DNA of 64,000 nt, from NCBI GenBank assembly GCA_900318825.1, contig ONMB01000002.1, positions 1 to 64,000 on the forward strand. The letters run 5' to 3'. Position 1 is the first letter of the stretch, and every line of letters begins with the position of its first letter. Both the position numbers and the translations under genes were made by a program. Shown in pieces: positions 42,848 through 53,322 of this stretch. Under the pieces are notes generated by a model. It had not been told where the DNA came from, searched no databases, and was given only the letters and a program-made list of their open reading frames with translations. This DNA comes from an uncultured Ruminococcus sp. (GTDB lineage Bacteria > Bacillota > Clostridia > Oscillospirales > Ruminococcaceae).

Positions 42848-44871
42848 ACGAAAAGGAAAAAGAGCTTATAAACGACCTCTGCCGCCTTGACGTGAGCAAG
42901 ACCGATGTTGAGGATACAAGGCGCATACTCGCTTCGTGCGGCGACCTCGCCGAGACTCTCGGCAATCCTCTCGTGACAAATGACGAGAAGCGCATCGTCA
43001 TCGAAAGGCTCTTCCCCGAAAATATGAGGAAATTCGTCCTCGCCACAGCCCGCAGCGGTATGATCGGTCAGATCGACGAGATACTCGACCAGTACATAGA
43101 TATACTCATCGAAAAGGAAGGCAGTATAAGAGCGGTAGTCCGCTATGTTACGCCTCTTACTGAGTCGCAGCAGGCTGATCTGCGCAAGTTTATCACGGAG
43201 AAGTTCAACAAAGAGGACGTTTCGATAGAATACCGCAAGGATCCCGATATCATCGGCGGATTTATCCTCAATGCAGGCGATGTGGAGTACGACAGGAGCT
43301 ACCGCACCGGTCTCCGCGCAATGAAGGAGACGCTCCATACAAAGGCTGCAAGCCTTGCGGAGGGCGTTAAGGCTGACAAGTCAAAGTCAGGTGACGTTAT
43401 CTCTGTCCTCAAGTCCGAGATCAGGGATTTTGACGTAAAATCCGGAGCCTCCGAAACAGGCTTCATAACCGCTCTTGGCGACGGTATCGCAAAAGTACGC
43501 GGTATGAATTCCGTTATGTACGGCGAGCTCGTTGAATTTGAAACAGGTATCAGAGGTATCGTCCAGAACCTTGAGGAGCGTTCTGTCGGCGTAGTTCTCC
43601 TCGGCGACGACCACGGTCTCACAGAGGGATCGTCAGTATCGCGTACAGGAAAACGTGCCGGTGTCGGAGTAAGCGACGGTCTCCTCGGCAGAGTTGTGGA
43701 CGCTCTCGGTGCGCCTATCGACGGTATGGGCAGCATCACCGCAGAGGACTACTTCCCCATAGAGCGCGAAGCTCCCGGCGTTATCGAGCGTAAACCGGTA
43801 AACGTGCCGCTCCAGACGGGTATCCTCGCTATCGACTCTATGTTCCCGATAGGAAGAGGTCAGCGTGAGCTCATCATCGGCGACAGACAGACCGGTAAGA
43901 CCTCTATCGCACTCGATACTATCATAAACCAGAAGGACAAGGACGTTATCTGTATCTACGTTGCTATCGGTCAGAAGTCCTCTACCGTTGCACAGGTAGT
44001 GAACACCCTCAGAAAGTACGGCGCTATGGATTATTCCGTAGTTGTCTGCGCTTCTGCGAGCGATCCTGCGCCCTTCCAGTATATCGCACCGTATTCCGGT
44101 ACGGCTATGGCTGAATACTTCATGTCAAAGGGAAAGGACGTCCTCATAGTATATGATGACCTCTCCAAGCACGCCGTTGCATACCGTGCAATGTCGCTGC
44201 TGCTCCACCGTCCGCCCGGACGTGAAGCGTACCCCGGAGACGTTTTCTATCTGCATTCACGTCTGCTTGAGCGTTCGAGCCGTCTTGACGACGAACACGG
44301 CGGCGGTTCACTGACCGCTCTCCCGATAATCGAGACTCTCGCCGGAGACATTTCGGCTTATATCCCGACAAACGTCATCTCTATCACGGACGGACAGATA
44401 TTCCTCGAGAGCGAACTCTTCAACTCAGGTCTCAGACCTGCCGTAAACTACGGTCTGTCGGTATCGCGTGTAGGCGGTGCCGCCCAGACTAAGGCAATGA
44501 AGAAGGCTGCCGGAAACCTCCGTATCGACCTTGCGCAGTTCAAGGAAATGGAGATATTCACGCAGTTCTCGTCCGAGCTCGACCAGTCCACGACTGAGCT
44601 TCTCGAGCACGGTCATATGCTCACGGAGCTGCTCAAGCAGCCGCTCTACAATCCGCTCGCGCACTACGAGCAGGTAATACTGCTGTATGCCGCTCAGCAC
44701 GATCTTTTCCGCGGTATACCGATAAATGAGCTGAGGGATTACCGTGCCGACCTTATGAACTATATCCGTACATACGGTCAGGACATCATCGAGGAGATCG
44801 AGGAGAACAAGGTCCTCACAGACGACCTCGCAGAACGTATCGAGCACATAGTTACGGCATTTGAGGAATAG
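42844..44871 (+). CDS. atpHA: Fused ATP synthase delta-alpha subunit (AtpH-AtpA)
   Basis: A single 675-residue frame. Residues 1 to about 175 are a delta/OSCP subunit ([55 protein letters not shown]). A short charged linker ([12 protein letters not shown]) leads to a complete alpha subunit from about 183 ([15 protein letters not shown], then [13 protein letters not shown]), with P-loop [15 protein letters not shown] at 346 and [21 protein letters not shown]. Lengths equal 175 plus about 500, the normal sizes. No stop, frameshift, or ribosome site with an in-frame ATG/GTG is seen at the junction. Alpha is present three times per F1 and delta once, so the fusion poses a stoichiometry problem. 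Start GTG 42844 overlaps the atpF stop. Confidence 0.93.
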   Translation: MNEKEKELINDLCRLDVSKTDVEDTRRILASCGDLAETLGNPLVTNDEKRIVIERLFPENMRKFVLATARSGMIGQIDEILDQYIDILIEKEGSIRAVVRYVTPLTESQQADLRKFITEKFNKEDVSIEYRKDPDIIGGFILNAGDVEYDRSYRTGLRAMKETLHTKAASLAEGVKADKSKSGDVISVLKSEIRDFDVKSGASETGFITALGDGIAKVRGMNSVMYGELVEFETGIRGIVQNLEERSVGVVLLGDDHGLTEGSSVSRTGKRAGVGVSDGLLGRVVDALGAPIDGMGSITAEDYFPIEREAPGVIERKPVNVPLQTGILAIDSMFPIGRGQRELIIGDRQTGKTSIALDTIINQKDKDVICIYVAIGQKSSTVAQVVNTLRKYGAMDYSVVVCASASDPAPFQYIAPYSGTAMAEYFMSKGKDVLIVYDDLSKHAVAYRAMSLLLHRPPGREAYPGDVFYLHSRLLERSSRLDDEHGGGSLTALPIIETLAGDISAYIPTNVISITDGQIFLESELFNSGLRPAVNYGLSVSRVGGAAQTKAMKKAAGNLRIDLAQFKEMEIFTQFSSELDQSTTELLEHGHMLTELLKQPLYNPLAHYEQVILLYAAQHDLFRGIPINELRDYRADLMNYIRTYGQDIIEEIEENKVLTDDLAERIEHIVTAFEE

Positions 44872-44884
44872 GCGGTGAAACGCT

Positions 44885-45793
44885 ATGGCTAATATCAGAG
44901 AGATACGCGAGCGTATTTCCAGTATAAAACAGATACTCAAGATCACGAATGCGATGTATCTAATGTCGTCGTCGAAGCTCAAGAAGGCGAGGAAGTCCCT
45001 CGAGGACACCGAGCCCTACTTCTACAAGCTCCAGACCACTATCGAGAGTATCCTCGAGCATACTCCTCATACGCGCCAGCTCTACTTCGACAGGCGTGAG
45101 GGTATCCCGGAGGATAAGAGAAAGCGTGGATATATCGTCATCACAGCCGATAAGGGACTCTGCGGAAGCTACAACCATAATGTCCTGAGGTTCACCGAGA
45201 ACGAACTCAGTTCGCTCCCTGACCTCGACAACGTCCAGCTCTTCGTAATGGGACAGGTCGGAAGAATGTACTTCCAGAACCGCCAGCGTTCAGCGAAGAA
45301 GGCTTCCGTGGACAGCGAATTCCTCTACACCACCCAGAACCCGACGCTCTACCGTGCTATGGAGATAGCACAGCTTGTTCTCGACAAGTTCGAGAACAAG
45401 GAGCTCGATGAGGTGAGCCTGATATATACGGATATGATAAATTCCGCGAAATTCGAGGTCAAGAAAGTACAGCTGCTGCCGTTCGTCCGCAAGCACGTCG
45501 GAGTTGCTGCTGACGGTACGCTGAAAAAGCTGCCGAAGGCTTCGTTCCTGCCCTCACCGGAGGTCGTAATGGCGAACCTTATCCCGAACTATGCAAAGGG
45601 ACTCATCTACGGCGCAATGGTCGAGGCGTTCTGCTCCGAGCAGCAGGCGCGTATGACCGCTATGGACGCGGCTACCACGAGTGCCAAGGACATGATAAAG
45701 GACCTTTCGCTGATGTACAACCGCGCACGTCAGGCTGCGATCACTCAGGAGATCACCGAGGTCTGCGGCGGTGCTGCAAGTCTGGGCGAGTGA
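44885..45793 (+). CDS. atpG: F1Fo ATP synthase subunit gamma
   Basis: A 302-residue central shaft of the F1 motor. N-terminal coiled coil (MANIREIRERISSIKQILKITNAMYLMSS) and the C-terminal helix (SLMYNRARQAAITQEITEVCGGAASL) form the rotor axle; ITADKGLCGSYNHN is the conserved middle motif. Start ATG 44885 behind AGGCGGTG, 13 bases after the fused alpha gene. Length is normal. Confidence 0.96.
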   Translation: MANIREIRERISSIKQILKITNAMYLMSSSKLKKARKSLEDTEPYFYKLQTTIESILEHTPHTRQLYFDRREGIPEDKRKRGYIVITADKGLCGSYNHNVLRFTENELSSLPDLDNVQLFVMGQVGRMYFQNRQRSAKKASVDSEFLYTTQNPTLYRAMEIAQLVLDKFENKELDEVSLIYTDMINSAKFEVKKVQLLPFVRKHVGVAADGTLKKLPKASFLPSPEVVMANLIPNYAKGLIYGAMVEAFCSEQQARMTAMDAATTSAKDMIKDLSLMYNRARQAAITQEITEVCGGAASLGE

Positions 45794-45864
45794 GCTGAAA
45801 CTAACAATGTATAATCCATGACTGCCGGAACGGCGTTTTCGGTGTTCCCGCGTATTAAAGGTGA

Positions 45865-47265
<1,401 letters not shown>

Positions 47266-47278
47266 GAGGAGGAGCGGA

Positions 47279-47689
47279 ATGGCTAAGACCTTTCACCTTG
47301 AGATAATCGCTACCGACCGTATCTTCTATCAGGGCGAGTGTGAGCACCTCGTCGTTACAGCGATAGACGGTCTTGTGGGAATAATGGCAGGTCACGAGCC
47401 TGTTGTAACCTCCCTGCCCACCGGAGAGCTCAAGTATATGGTGGACGGAAAATGGCATTACGGCGCTATATCCGGCGGTTTCATACAGGTAATGCCGGAT
47501 CAGGCGATAATCCTCGCGGATAACTGTGAGCTTCCCGAGGAGATAGACATAAAACGTGCTGAGGAAGCCCGTCAGCGTGCAGAGGAAAAAATGCGCCAGA
47601 AGCAGAGCATCAAGGAGTATTACCAGACACAGGCTGCTCTCAACCGCGCTATGAACCGCCTCAAAGTCTCGCAGAAACACTTCAAGTAA
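47279..47689 (+). CDS. atpC: F1Fo ATP synthase subunit epsilon
   Basis: A 136-residue subunit that couples gamma to the c-ring and can inhibit hydrolysis. The N-terminal beta-sandwich (FHLEIIATDRIFYQGECEHL, GLVGIMAGHEPVVTSL) and C-terminal helix hairpin (KRAEEARQRAEEKMRQKQS) are clear. Start ATG 47279 behind GAGGAG. Last gene of the operon. A long imperfect stem TATGCAC / GTGCATA at about 47718-47755 may end the transcript but has only ATAATTTTG after it. Confidence 0.94.
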   Translation: MAKTFHLEIIATDRIFYQGECEHLVVTAIDGLVGIMAGHEPVVTSLPTGELKYMVDGKWHYGAISGGFIQVMPDQAIILADNCELPEEIDIKRAEEARQRAEEKMRQKQSIKEYYQTQAALNRAMNRLKVSQKHFK

Positions 47690-47783
47690 AATAAAGTACA
47701 TCGCCATACTATGAACTATGCACGAATATTTCTATGGAAAATTGTGCATAATTTTGAAATGTTGAGGATTTGCGGCGATGTGC

Positions 47784-47812
47784 TTGACTTTTTGACAGAA
47801 TTATAGTACAAT
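47784..47812 (+). promoter_or_regulatory. secDF promoter
   Basis: TTGACT (47784-47789), 17-base spacer, TACAAT (47807-47812). A second overlapping set (TTGACA 47793-47798, 18-base spacer, TATAAT 47817-47822) could also serve. Confidence 0.7.
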
Positions 47813-47858
47813 ATTTATAATTGTCGAATAGACACATAAATTTTAGGAGGCATTGACC

Positions 47859-49271
47859 GTGAAAAAGATCGGAAAATCAACTTTCTTCATTGTCGTTGCT
47901 TTTATCGCTCTGTTCACCTTCTCGTCGATCGTAGGTCTCGACAAGTCCTACGCCGACAAGACGACAACCTATATCAAGGGCGTTGATGATATTCGTCTCG
48001 GTATCGACATCAAGGGCGGCGTTGACGCTACCTTCGAGCCGGCTGATGACTACGACGCAAGTAAGGAACAGCTTGATGCTGCTACTCAGATCATCAAGAC
48101 AAGACTTGCTAACCTTGGTATAACCGACAACGAGGTTTACAGTGACGTTAAGAGTAACCGAATCATTGTACGTTTCCCCTGGCAGGCAGGCGAGGACAAT
48201 TTTGATCCTAAGGCTGCTGTAAAGGAGCTCGGCGATATGGCTCAGCTCACATTCCGCAAGGGTACGGATACAACCGAAGACGCTGAGGGCAATAAGCACC
48301 CTTCAGGTGATCTCGTTCTCGAGGGCGCAGATATAGACCGCGCTGAGCCTGTTTACAGAAGAATGAGCGAGACATCAGATCCTGAGTGGGTAGTTGAACT
48401 CAAGCTCAACACTACCGGTGTAAGCAAATTTGCAAGCGCTACAACAGAGCTCGCAAATACTCAGACTCCGATCTCTATCTGGATGGACGACTATATGATC
48501 TCAGCTCCGACCGTAAGCAATCCTATCACAGACGGTTCAGCTGTTATCTCAGGCAGCTTCACAGGCGATTCAGCCAAGAAGCTCGCAGACCAGATCAACG
48601 GCGGTGCGCTGCCCTTCAAGCTGGTCACAGTAAGCACAAACACGATCTCACCTACAATGGGTGAGGGTTCACTCGATGCTATCATTCTTGCTGCTGCTAT
48701 CGCATTCGCATTCATCGCAGTATATATGATAGTTCTTTACAGACTTCCCGGTTTCGTAGCAGTTATCGCTCTTATCGGTCAGGTAGCAGGAAGTATCGCT
48801 GCTATCACAGGCTGGTTCGGCTTCATGCACGGCTCCACACTTACTATCCCCGGTATCGCGGGTATCATACTCGCCGTCGGTATGGGCGTTGACGCCAACA
48901 TTATCACCGGCGAGCGTATCAAGGAAGAGCTCAGGACAGGCAAGTCTCTCGATTCCGCTATCAAGATAGCTTATAAGAGAGCTTTCTCCGCTATCCTCGA
49001 CGGTAATATCACAAACGTATTCATCGCTGTGATACTTATGGGCGCATTCGGCGTACCGACCAGCTTCTTCTCAAATATACTCAACAAGACCATATTCTTT
49101 GCATTCGGCGCAACCGCTGAGGGCTTTGTTTACTCCTTCGGCTTCACGCTCCTCGCAGGCGTTATCCTCAACTTCATAATGGGTGTATTCGCTTCAAGGA
49201 TCATGGTAACTTCACTTTCTAAGTTCAAGTGCTTCAGAAACAGAAAGCTGTACGGAGGTGATGTAAAGTGA
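47859..49271 (+). CDS. secD: Protein translocase subunit SecD
   Basis: A 470-residue RND-family membrane protein that uses the proton gradient to help pull exported proteins out of SecYEG. A GTG start at 47859 is chosen because AGGAGG is 8 bases upstream; a TTG at 47853 is too close. One N-terminal helix, a short P1 domain with LGIDIKGGVDATF and GNKHPSGDLVLEGADIDRAEP, then five C-terminal helices with GITLPGIAGIILAVGMGVDANI-like GIAGIILAVGMGVDANIITGERI. secD is separate from secF, as in clostridia. Stop overlaps the secF start. Confidence 0.96.
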   Translation: MKKIGKSTFFIVVAFIALFTFSSIVGLDKSYADKTTTYIKGVDDIRLGIDIKGGVDATFEPADDYDASKEQLDAATQIIKTRLANLGITDNEVYSDVKSNRIIVRFPWQAGEDNFDPKAAVKELGDMAQLTFRKGTDTTEDAEGNKHPSGDLVLEGADIDRAEPVYRRMSETSDPEWVVELKLNTTGVSKFASATTELANTQTPISIWMDDYMISAPTVSNPITDGSAVISGSFTGDSAKKLADQINGGALPFKLVTVSTNTISPTMGEGSLDAIILAAAIAFAFIAVYMIVLYRLPGFVAVIALIGQVAGSIAAITGWFGFMHGSTLTIPGIAGIILAVGMGVDANIITGERIKEELRTGKSLDSAIKIAYKRAFSAILDGNITNVFIAVILMGAFGVPTSFFSNILNKTIFFAFGATAEGFVYSFGFTLLAGVILNFIMGVFASRIMVTSLSKFKCFRNRKLYGGDVK

Positions 49272-50236
49272 GTGCTAAGAAGAAAACACAGGAAGCTCCG
49301 GCTTACACAGGCAAGGTCTACAACTTCTGCTCAAAGAAAAGAATGATACTCGTCATCTGTATCGTAGTGCTCGCTGCACTCATCGTTGGTATCATCATAC
49401 GCGGTGATAACCGTTCTATCGAATTCAAGGGCGGTACGATGCTCACCTACTCATATGAGGGCGACCTCAGTACAGGCGACGTCAAGGATGTTGTAAAGAA
49501 TGTCACAAACGAGTCCGCAATAGTTCGTACCGGTAAGGATATGAACACCGGCGATGCTCAGTTCACTATTTCAATGACTACCGGCGACTTTGATGCTGAC
49601 AAGCAGGCAGAGCTCACAAAGGCTCTCAAGGAAAAGTTCGCTGCTAACAACCTCAAAGACGCTGAGGCTGTAAACGTTACTTCAACTACCGGTAACGAGT
49701 TCCTTCTCAAGTGCGTTATCGCTGTTATCTTTGCTGCTATCGTTATCATTCTTTACATTGCAGTAAGATTCAGAAGGATCGGCGGCTGGTCCGCAGGTAT
49801 GTGCTCGGTATTCGCTCTCTTCAACGACCTCGTTGTGGCAATGGCTGTATCCTTTATCTTCGGATTTGAATTCAGCGCGAATACAGTTGCAGTTATCTTG
49901 ACTATCCTCGGATACTCTATCAACAACACTATCGTTATCTACGACAGAATAAGAGAAAACCGCAAGCTGATGCCCAAGGCTTCTCTGAATGAACTTATCA
50001 ATGTCGGCTGTTCACAGTCTCTTACACGTTCAATCAGAACATCTATCACAACTATCTCAACGATGTTCATCATCACGATCGTAGTTATGATAAAGGGCTA
50101 TGATTCACTTCTCAGCTTCTCAGTTCCGCTTATGGCAGGACTTATCTCAGGTACCTACACCTCACTCTTCGTTGCACCTGTAACGTGGTCATGGTTAAAG
50201 GCAAGAGAGGCAAAGAAAAAAGCTGCTGCTAAGTAA
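49268..50236 (+). CDS. secF: Protein translocase subunit SecF
   Basis: A 322-residue partner of SecD, GTG start at 49268 overlapping the secD stop (GTGA) behind GGAGGTGAT. N-terminal helix (MILVICIVVLAALIVGIII), then DNRSIEFKGGTMLTY, the extracytoplasmic P1-like domain, and five C-terminal helices with LTILGYSINNTIVIYDRIRENR and SLTRSIRTSITTI, the SecF signatures. The tail is Lys/Ala-rich. A perfect-palindrome terminator follows. Confidence 0.96.
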   Translation: MSAKKKTQEAPAYTGKVYNFCSKKRMILVICIVVLAALIVGIIIRGDNRSIEFKGGTMLTYSYEGDLSTGDVKDVVKNVTNESAIVRTGKDMNTGDAQFTISMTTGDFDADKQAELTKALKEKFAANNLKDAEAVNVTSTTGNEFLLKCVIAVIFAAIVIILYIAVRFRRIGGWSAGMCSVFALFNDLVVAMAVSFIFGFEFSANTVAVILTILGYSINNTIVIYDRIRENRKLMPKASLNELINVGCSQSLTRSIRTSITTISTMFIITIVVMIKGYDSLLSFSVPLMAGLISGTYTSLFVAPVTWSWLKAREAKKKAAAK

Positions 50237-50241
50237 AAACC

Positions 50242-50268
50242 AAAGGACTCCCGCGGGAGTCCTTTTTC
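50242..50268 (+). terminator. secF terminator (perfect palindrome)
   Basis: A 24-bp perfect palindrome with half AAAGGACTCCCG and its complement, followed by TTCTTT. The same 24 bp recur at 50481-50504. Confidence 0.85.
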
Positions 50269-50277
50269 TTTGCTGTT

Positions 50278-50459
50278 TGTAGGGGCGCCGGAACGGCGCC
50301 CGCCCTAACATTTGGGCTATGTTATGAATTTGCTTTTGTAGGGAACGCCGCCTTCGGCGTTCCGCGAATTCTGGAATTGTAACAAAAAACGTAGGAGACG
50401 GAGTCCCCCGCCCATATAAATATAAAACTGACGGGTGGACGAGGGCGTCCACCCCTACA
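50278..50459. mobile_element. Composite small repeat with TGTAGGGG ends
   Basis: TGTAGGGGCG at 50278 and CACCCCTACA ending 50459 are inverted ends with one mismatch over 10 bases. A third TGTAGGGAACGCC start lies inside at about 50338, with GAATTGTAAC shared with other repeats, so the block may be two elements nested or joined. No gene. TTTGGGCTATGTT and TTTGGCTATGTT follow two of the ends. Confidence 0.6.
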
Positions 50460-50480
50460 TTTGGCTATGTTCCGTATAAA

Positions 50481-50504
50481 AAAGGACTCCCGCGGGAGTC
50501 CTTT
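50481..50504 (-). terminator. Terminator of the FHA / PP2C transcript
   Basis: Second copy of the 24-bp palindrome, followed on the minus strand by a T6 run. It overlaps the stop codon of the small membrane gene (TAA at 50503-50505). Confidence 0.85.
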
Positions 50505-50802
50505 ATATTTTTATGCGTTCGTCGGTGTGAACGATGATTATATTGTCGATAAGTTTGAAATCCTCCGGCGGTTTGCGGTCGGCAGGGATAGTGAATTCCT
50601 CCGGTGCCTGAGCATCAGTCTTTGATCTCTTCGGTGAAGTCTTAATGCTTTCCGGGAGTCCTTCCATTGAGGGAGTGCCGTCGTTGGCGCTTGAACGCTT
50701 TTTCGATTTTATTATGATCGTCCACATTATGATATTCACGATCACGAACACAGCGATCGCAGCGATGATTATTTTCCATTCATTTGCCGTCAAAGGTATC
50801 AC
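50503..50802 (-). CDS. Small single-pass membrane protein next to PP2C
   Basis: A 99-residue protein with one N-terminal helix (WKIIIAAIAVFVIVNIIMWTIII, about 9-31), then a positively charged stop-transfer (KSKKRSS) and a polar Pro/Lys-rich cytoplasmic tail with several Ser and Thr. No family recognised. It begins 12 bases after the phosphatase stop and should be cotranscribed. The tail would be a natural target for the kinase/phosphatase pair; that is inference. Confidence 0.75.
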   Translation of the reverse strand: MIPLTANEWKIIIAAIAVFVIVNIIMWTIIIKSKKRSSANDGTPSMEGLPESIKTSPKRSKTDAQAPEEFTIPADRKPPEDFKLIDNIIIVHTDERIKI

Positions 50803-50814
50803 GCCCTTTCTGAA

Positions 50815-51582
50815 CTATAATTCAGCGCGGAATACCGCACCGGAGATGTTATCCTTCTCGTCTCTCAGCTTGACCAGCTCGATGAGCTCGCGCAGACGCG
50901 CCTGCATCGACGACTTTGTCGTGATAATTCTCGGAGAGAGAATATCCAGTATCTCCTCGTCGGTAACGACGTGGCGCATACCGTCTGAGCATATTAAGTA
51001 GTTCACGTCCTCTTCGATGTTGCCGAACTTTATCTCCGGCGAAACTCCTCCGGTAACGCCCACGCACTGCACGAGGGCATTGCGGCGCTTATCCTTTGAA
51101 GCCTCCTCAGCGGTCATATTGCCGCGTTTCATTTCGAGGTTGACGTAAGTGTGGTCCTCAGTGACCTGAGTGAGCTCCTCACCTATTTTATAGATGCGTG
51201 TATCGCCGATGTGGAAGCTCATATACTGCGAATTTACGACGAGCATACCAGTCGCGGTGGTACCGAGCTTGATGTCGTGGCGGCTGCCGTAGGTTATCAT
51301 CATATCGTTGAGGTATCTGAGACGGCGGGCGGTCATATCAGCTATCTTGTCCCAGTTCCAGTTATTGAGTTCTTCAGCGAGCCCATAGTCGAACCAGTCC
51401 GCGAAGCTATGCACAACCTCAGCGCTTGCGAGTTCGCCCTTGGACAGTCCTCCCATACCGTCGCAGACCATAATGAGAGCGACCTTACCCTTGGAGGTAT
51501 CAGCTGTTTTCACGCAGATACTGTCCTGATTGACTTGCTTAGTGTTACCGATGTCGGTGTCGGCAGCAACGATATATTCCAT
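50815..51582 (-). CDS. PP2C-family Ser/Thr protein phosphatase
   Basis: A 255-residue metal-dependent phosphatase, PrpC-like, removing phosphate from Ser/Thr in the cytoplasm. Motifs run in order: VAADTDIGNTKQVNQDSI, ALIMVCDGMGGLSKGE, GTTATGMLVV, SFHIGDTRIYKI, LICSDGMRHVVTDEEI and EKDNISGAVF; the metal Asp residues are all present. Start ATG 51582 behind GGAAAGG-type GAAAGGAAGTGAG. It lies between an FHA-domain gene and a small membrane gene. The partner kinase is not in the window. Confidence 0.92.
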   Translation of the reverse strand: MEYIVAADTDIGNTKQVNQDSICVKTADTSKGKVALIMVCDGMGGLSKGELASAEVVHSFADWFDYGLAEELNNWNWDKIADMTARRLRYLNDMMITYGSRHDIKLGTTATGMLVVNSQYMSFHIGDTRIYKIGEELTQVTEDHTYVNLEMKRGNMTAEEASKDKRRNALVQCVGVTGGVSPEIKFGNIEEDVNYLICSDGMRHVVTDEEILDILSPRIITTKSSMQARLRELIELVKLRDEKDNISGAVFRAEL

Positions 51583-51615
51583 AGACTCACTTCCTTTCCG
51601 TCAGATATGGAGCTG

Positions 51616-52989
51616 TCAGCCAACGAATTCGAATTCCTCGTTGGAGAGCTTGAGAACGTCGCCTTTTTTGAGCTTTATCTCGGTCTGAACAGCGATAGGC
51701 TCGCCGTTCACGAAGGTCCTGTTGGTAGAGTTGTTATCCTGAACGAAGCACTCGCCGCCGCGGACATACAGAGTAGCGTGAACACGGCTGACGGTTTTGT
51801 TTCCTGTGATGCAGAAATCGACCTTAGCGCGTTCCTTGCCGAGCTTGAATACGGGCTTGTCAACTGAGAAGCTCTCGCCGTTGGAGCGGCGCACGAACTT
51901 AGGTGCAGGCTGAACAGCCGGCTTTGTCTCCTGAACGGGCTCAGGCTTTTTGACCTCGGGTTCAGGCTTCTTGACTTCAGGTTCAGGCTGTTTAGTCTCC
52001 TGAACGGGCTCGGGCTTTTTGACCTCAGGTTCAGGCTGTTTAGTCTCCTGAACGGGTTCAGGCTTTTTCACCTCAGGTTCAGGCTGCTTTGTTTCCTGAA
52101 CAGGCTCGGGCTGTTTTACTTGGGGTTTCTTTGCTTCTTCCTGTGCAGGAGCTTCCGGAGCCTTTATCTCTACGACCTTTGCTTCGTCTGCGTGGATAAC
52201 AGGCGGAGCGTTTACGGGTTCCGGCTGAGGGATAGGAGCGGGTTGAACCGCCGGCTTTGTCTCCTCCTTGACCGGTTCCGGCTTCTTTTCCTCCTGAACC
52301 GGAGCTGCCTGAGGAGCTGTCTCCTGAACCGGAGTTGCTGCCTGTACAGGCTGCTGGACTTCCGGCTGCTTTTCTTCCTGAGCGGGAGCTGCCGTCTGAG
52401 GTGCCGGAGGATTGAAAGGCTGGCGGATAACGATATTGTAAGTTATCGGGGCAGCCTTCATAATATAGCTCTCCATTTCGGGAACTGAGAAGGTGCCGAG
52501 ACCATTTATGAAGTTGAGGAAGTTACCTACTGCGTTGAAATCCTCCTGAGTAGCGAAATGAGCGATAGAAGCTATGCGGTTCATACAAGAAGTATAGCCG
52601 TCGTTCATAGGCTGGGGAGTGGCGATCGCCGCATAGACGAAGGACATTTCACCTGTATTGGGGTTGATGACGATGAAATCAGGTGAGAGAACAACGTTCT
52701 GAAGGGGGAGGTTGCGGTTGACAGCAGCCTTGTAGATCTCGATGACCTGGGCAACTATCGGGAAGAACTGTTCCTTGGTGATGACCTGTTTCAGGAAACG
52801 GCTGAGCGGAACGCCCTGAGCACCGATGAAGATGAGTTTACCGGCGTCCTCGACAGTGGGCTGCATAAAGCCCTTTATGAAATTCTGTGAGAAGTAGAGG
52901 ACCTCGCCGCTGTTGATCTGCTCATTGCCTGTGAGCTTGCAGCGGATACCGATCTGACCCTGCTTTTCAAGCACTTTGAACTTTGCCAT
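51616..52989 (-). CDS. FHA-domain protein with Pro/Glu/Lys repeats
   Basis: A 457-residue cytoplasmic protein, start MAKFKVLEK at 52989 behind AAGGAG; the longer frame upstream has no site. Residues 1-185 are a domain often found ahead of FHA in Firmicutes (annotated DUF6382). Residues about 200-365 are low complexity with repeats of KKPEPVQETKQPEPEV. The C-terminal FHA domain (about 368-457) has FKLGKERAKVDFCI, NKTVSRVHATL and NNSTNRTFVNGEPI, the residues that bind phospho-threonine. With the PP2C gene it forms a phospho-signalling module. First gene of the transcript, with a leader carrying two hairpins. Confidence 0.9.
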   Translation of the reverse strand: MAKFKVLEKQGQIGIRCKLTGNEQINSGEVLYFSQNFIKGFMQPTVEDAGKLIFIGAQGVPLSRFLKQVITKEQFFPIVAQVIEIYKAAVNRNLPLQNVVLSPDFIVINPNTGEMSFVYAAIATPQPMNDGYTSCMNRIASIAHFATQEDFNAVGNFLNFINGLGTFSVPEMESYIMKAAPITYNIVIRQPFNPPAPQTAAPAQEEKQPEVQQPVQAATPVQETAPQAAPVQEEKKPEPVKEETKPAVQPAPIPQPEPVNAPPVIHADEAKVVEIKAPEAPAQEEAKKPQVKQPEPVQETKQPEPEVKKPEPVQETKQPEPEVKKPEPVQETKQPEPEVKKPEPEVKKPEPVQETKPAVQPAPKFVRRSNGESFSVDKPVFKLGKERAKVDFCITGNKTVSRVHATLYVRGGECFVQDNNSTNRTFVNGEPIAVQTEIKLKKGDVLKLSNEEFEFVG

Positions 52990-53042
52990 ACTATCGCTCC
53001 TTGCGTAGATATATTCACATATATTATTAAAGAATTTACGCT

Positions 53043-53082
53043 CCCTGAACAAAGTTCAGGGCAATGACCGCCAGACGGCGGT
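53043..53082 (-). promoter_or_regulatory. Two hairpins in the leader of the FHA transcript
   Basis: In the minus-strand mRNA: ACCGCC / GGCGGT (53067-53082, loop of 4), starting about 10 nt after the predicted start, then CCCTGAAC / GTTCAGGG (53043-53061, loop AAA). Confidence 0.55.
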
Positions 53083-53098
53083 TGTTGAGTACACATTA

Positions 53099-53127
53099 AT
53101 TATACAATAAATGTCTGTTAAAGTCAA
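53099..53127 (-). promoter_or_regulatory. Promoter of the FHA / PP2C operon
   Basis: TTGACT (53122-53127), 17-base spacer, perfect TATAAT (53099-53104) on the minus strand, in the divergent gap 52990-53322. Confidence 0.8.
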
Positions 53128-53221
53128 GGATAACCGTAAACAATGAACAGACAAAGTTCTATCCGGGGTATAAACAGCATATTTTTGTTGAAAAGCACGG
53201 ATTTTTCGTAGCTATTTGCGA

Positions 53222-53250
53222 TTGACATTGATTTGCAGGCGTGATATAAT
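53222..53250 (+). promoter_or_regulatory. Promoter of alpha/beta hydrolase operon
   Basis: Perfect TTGACA (53222-53227), 17-base spacer ending in TGA, perfect TATAAT (53245-53250). Confidence 0.88.
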
Positions 53251-53322
53251 AAAATGTGTATGTGTATCCGCAGAAGGGTATGCTATGATACAAATATATA
53301 ACTAAATAAGCAACTGGAGATA

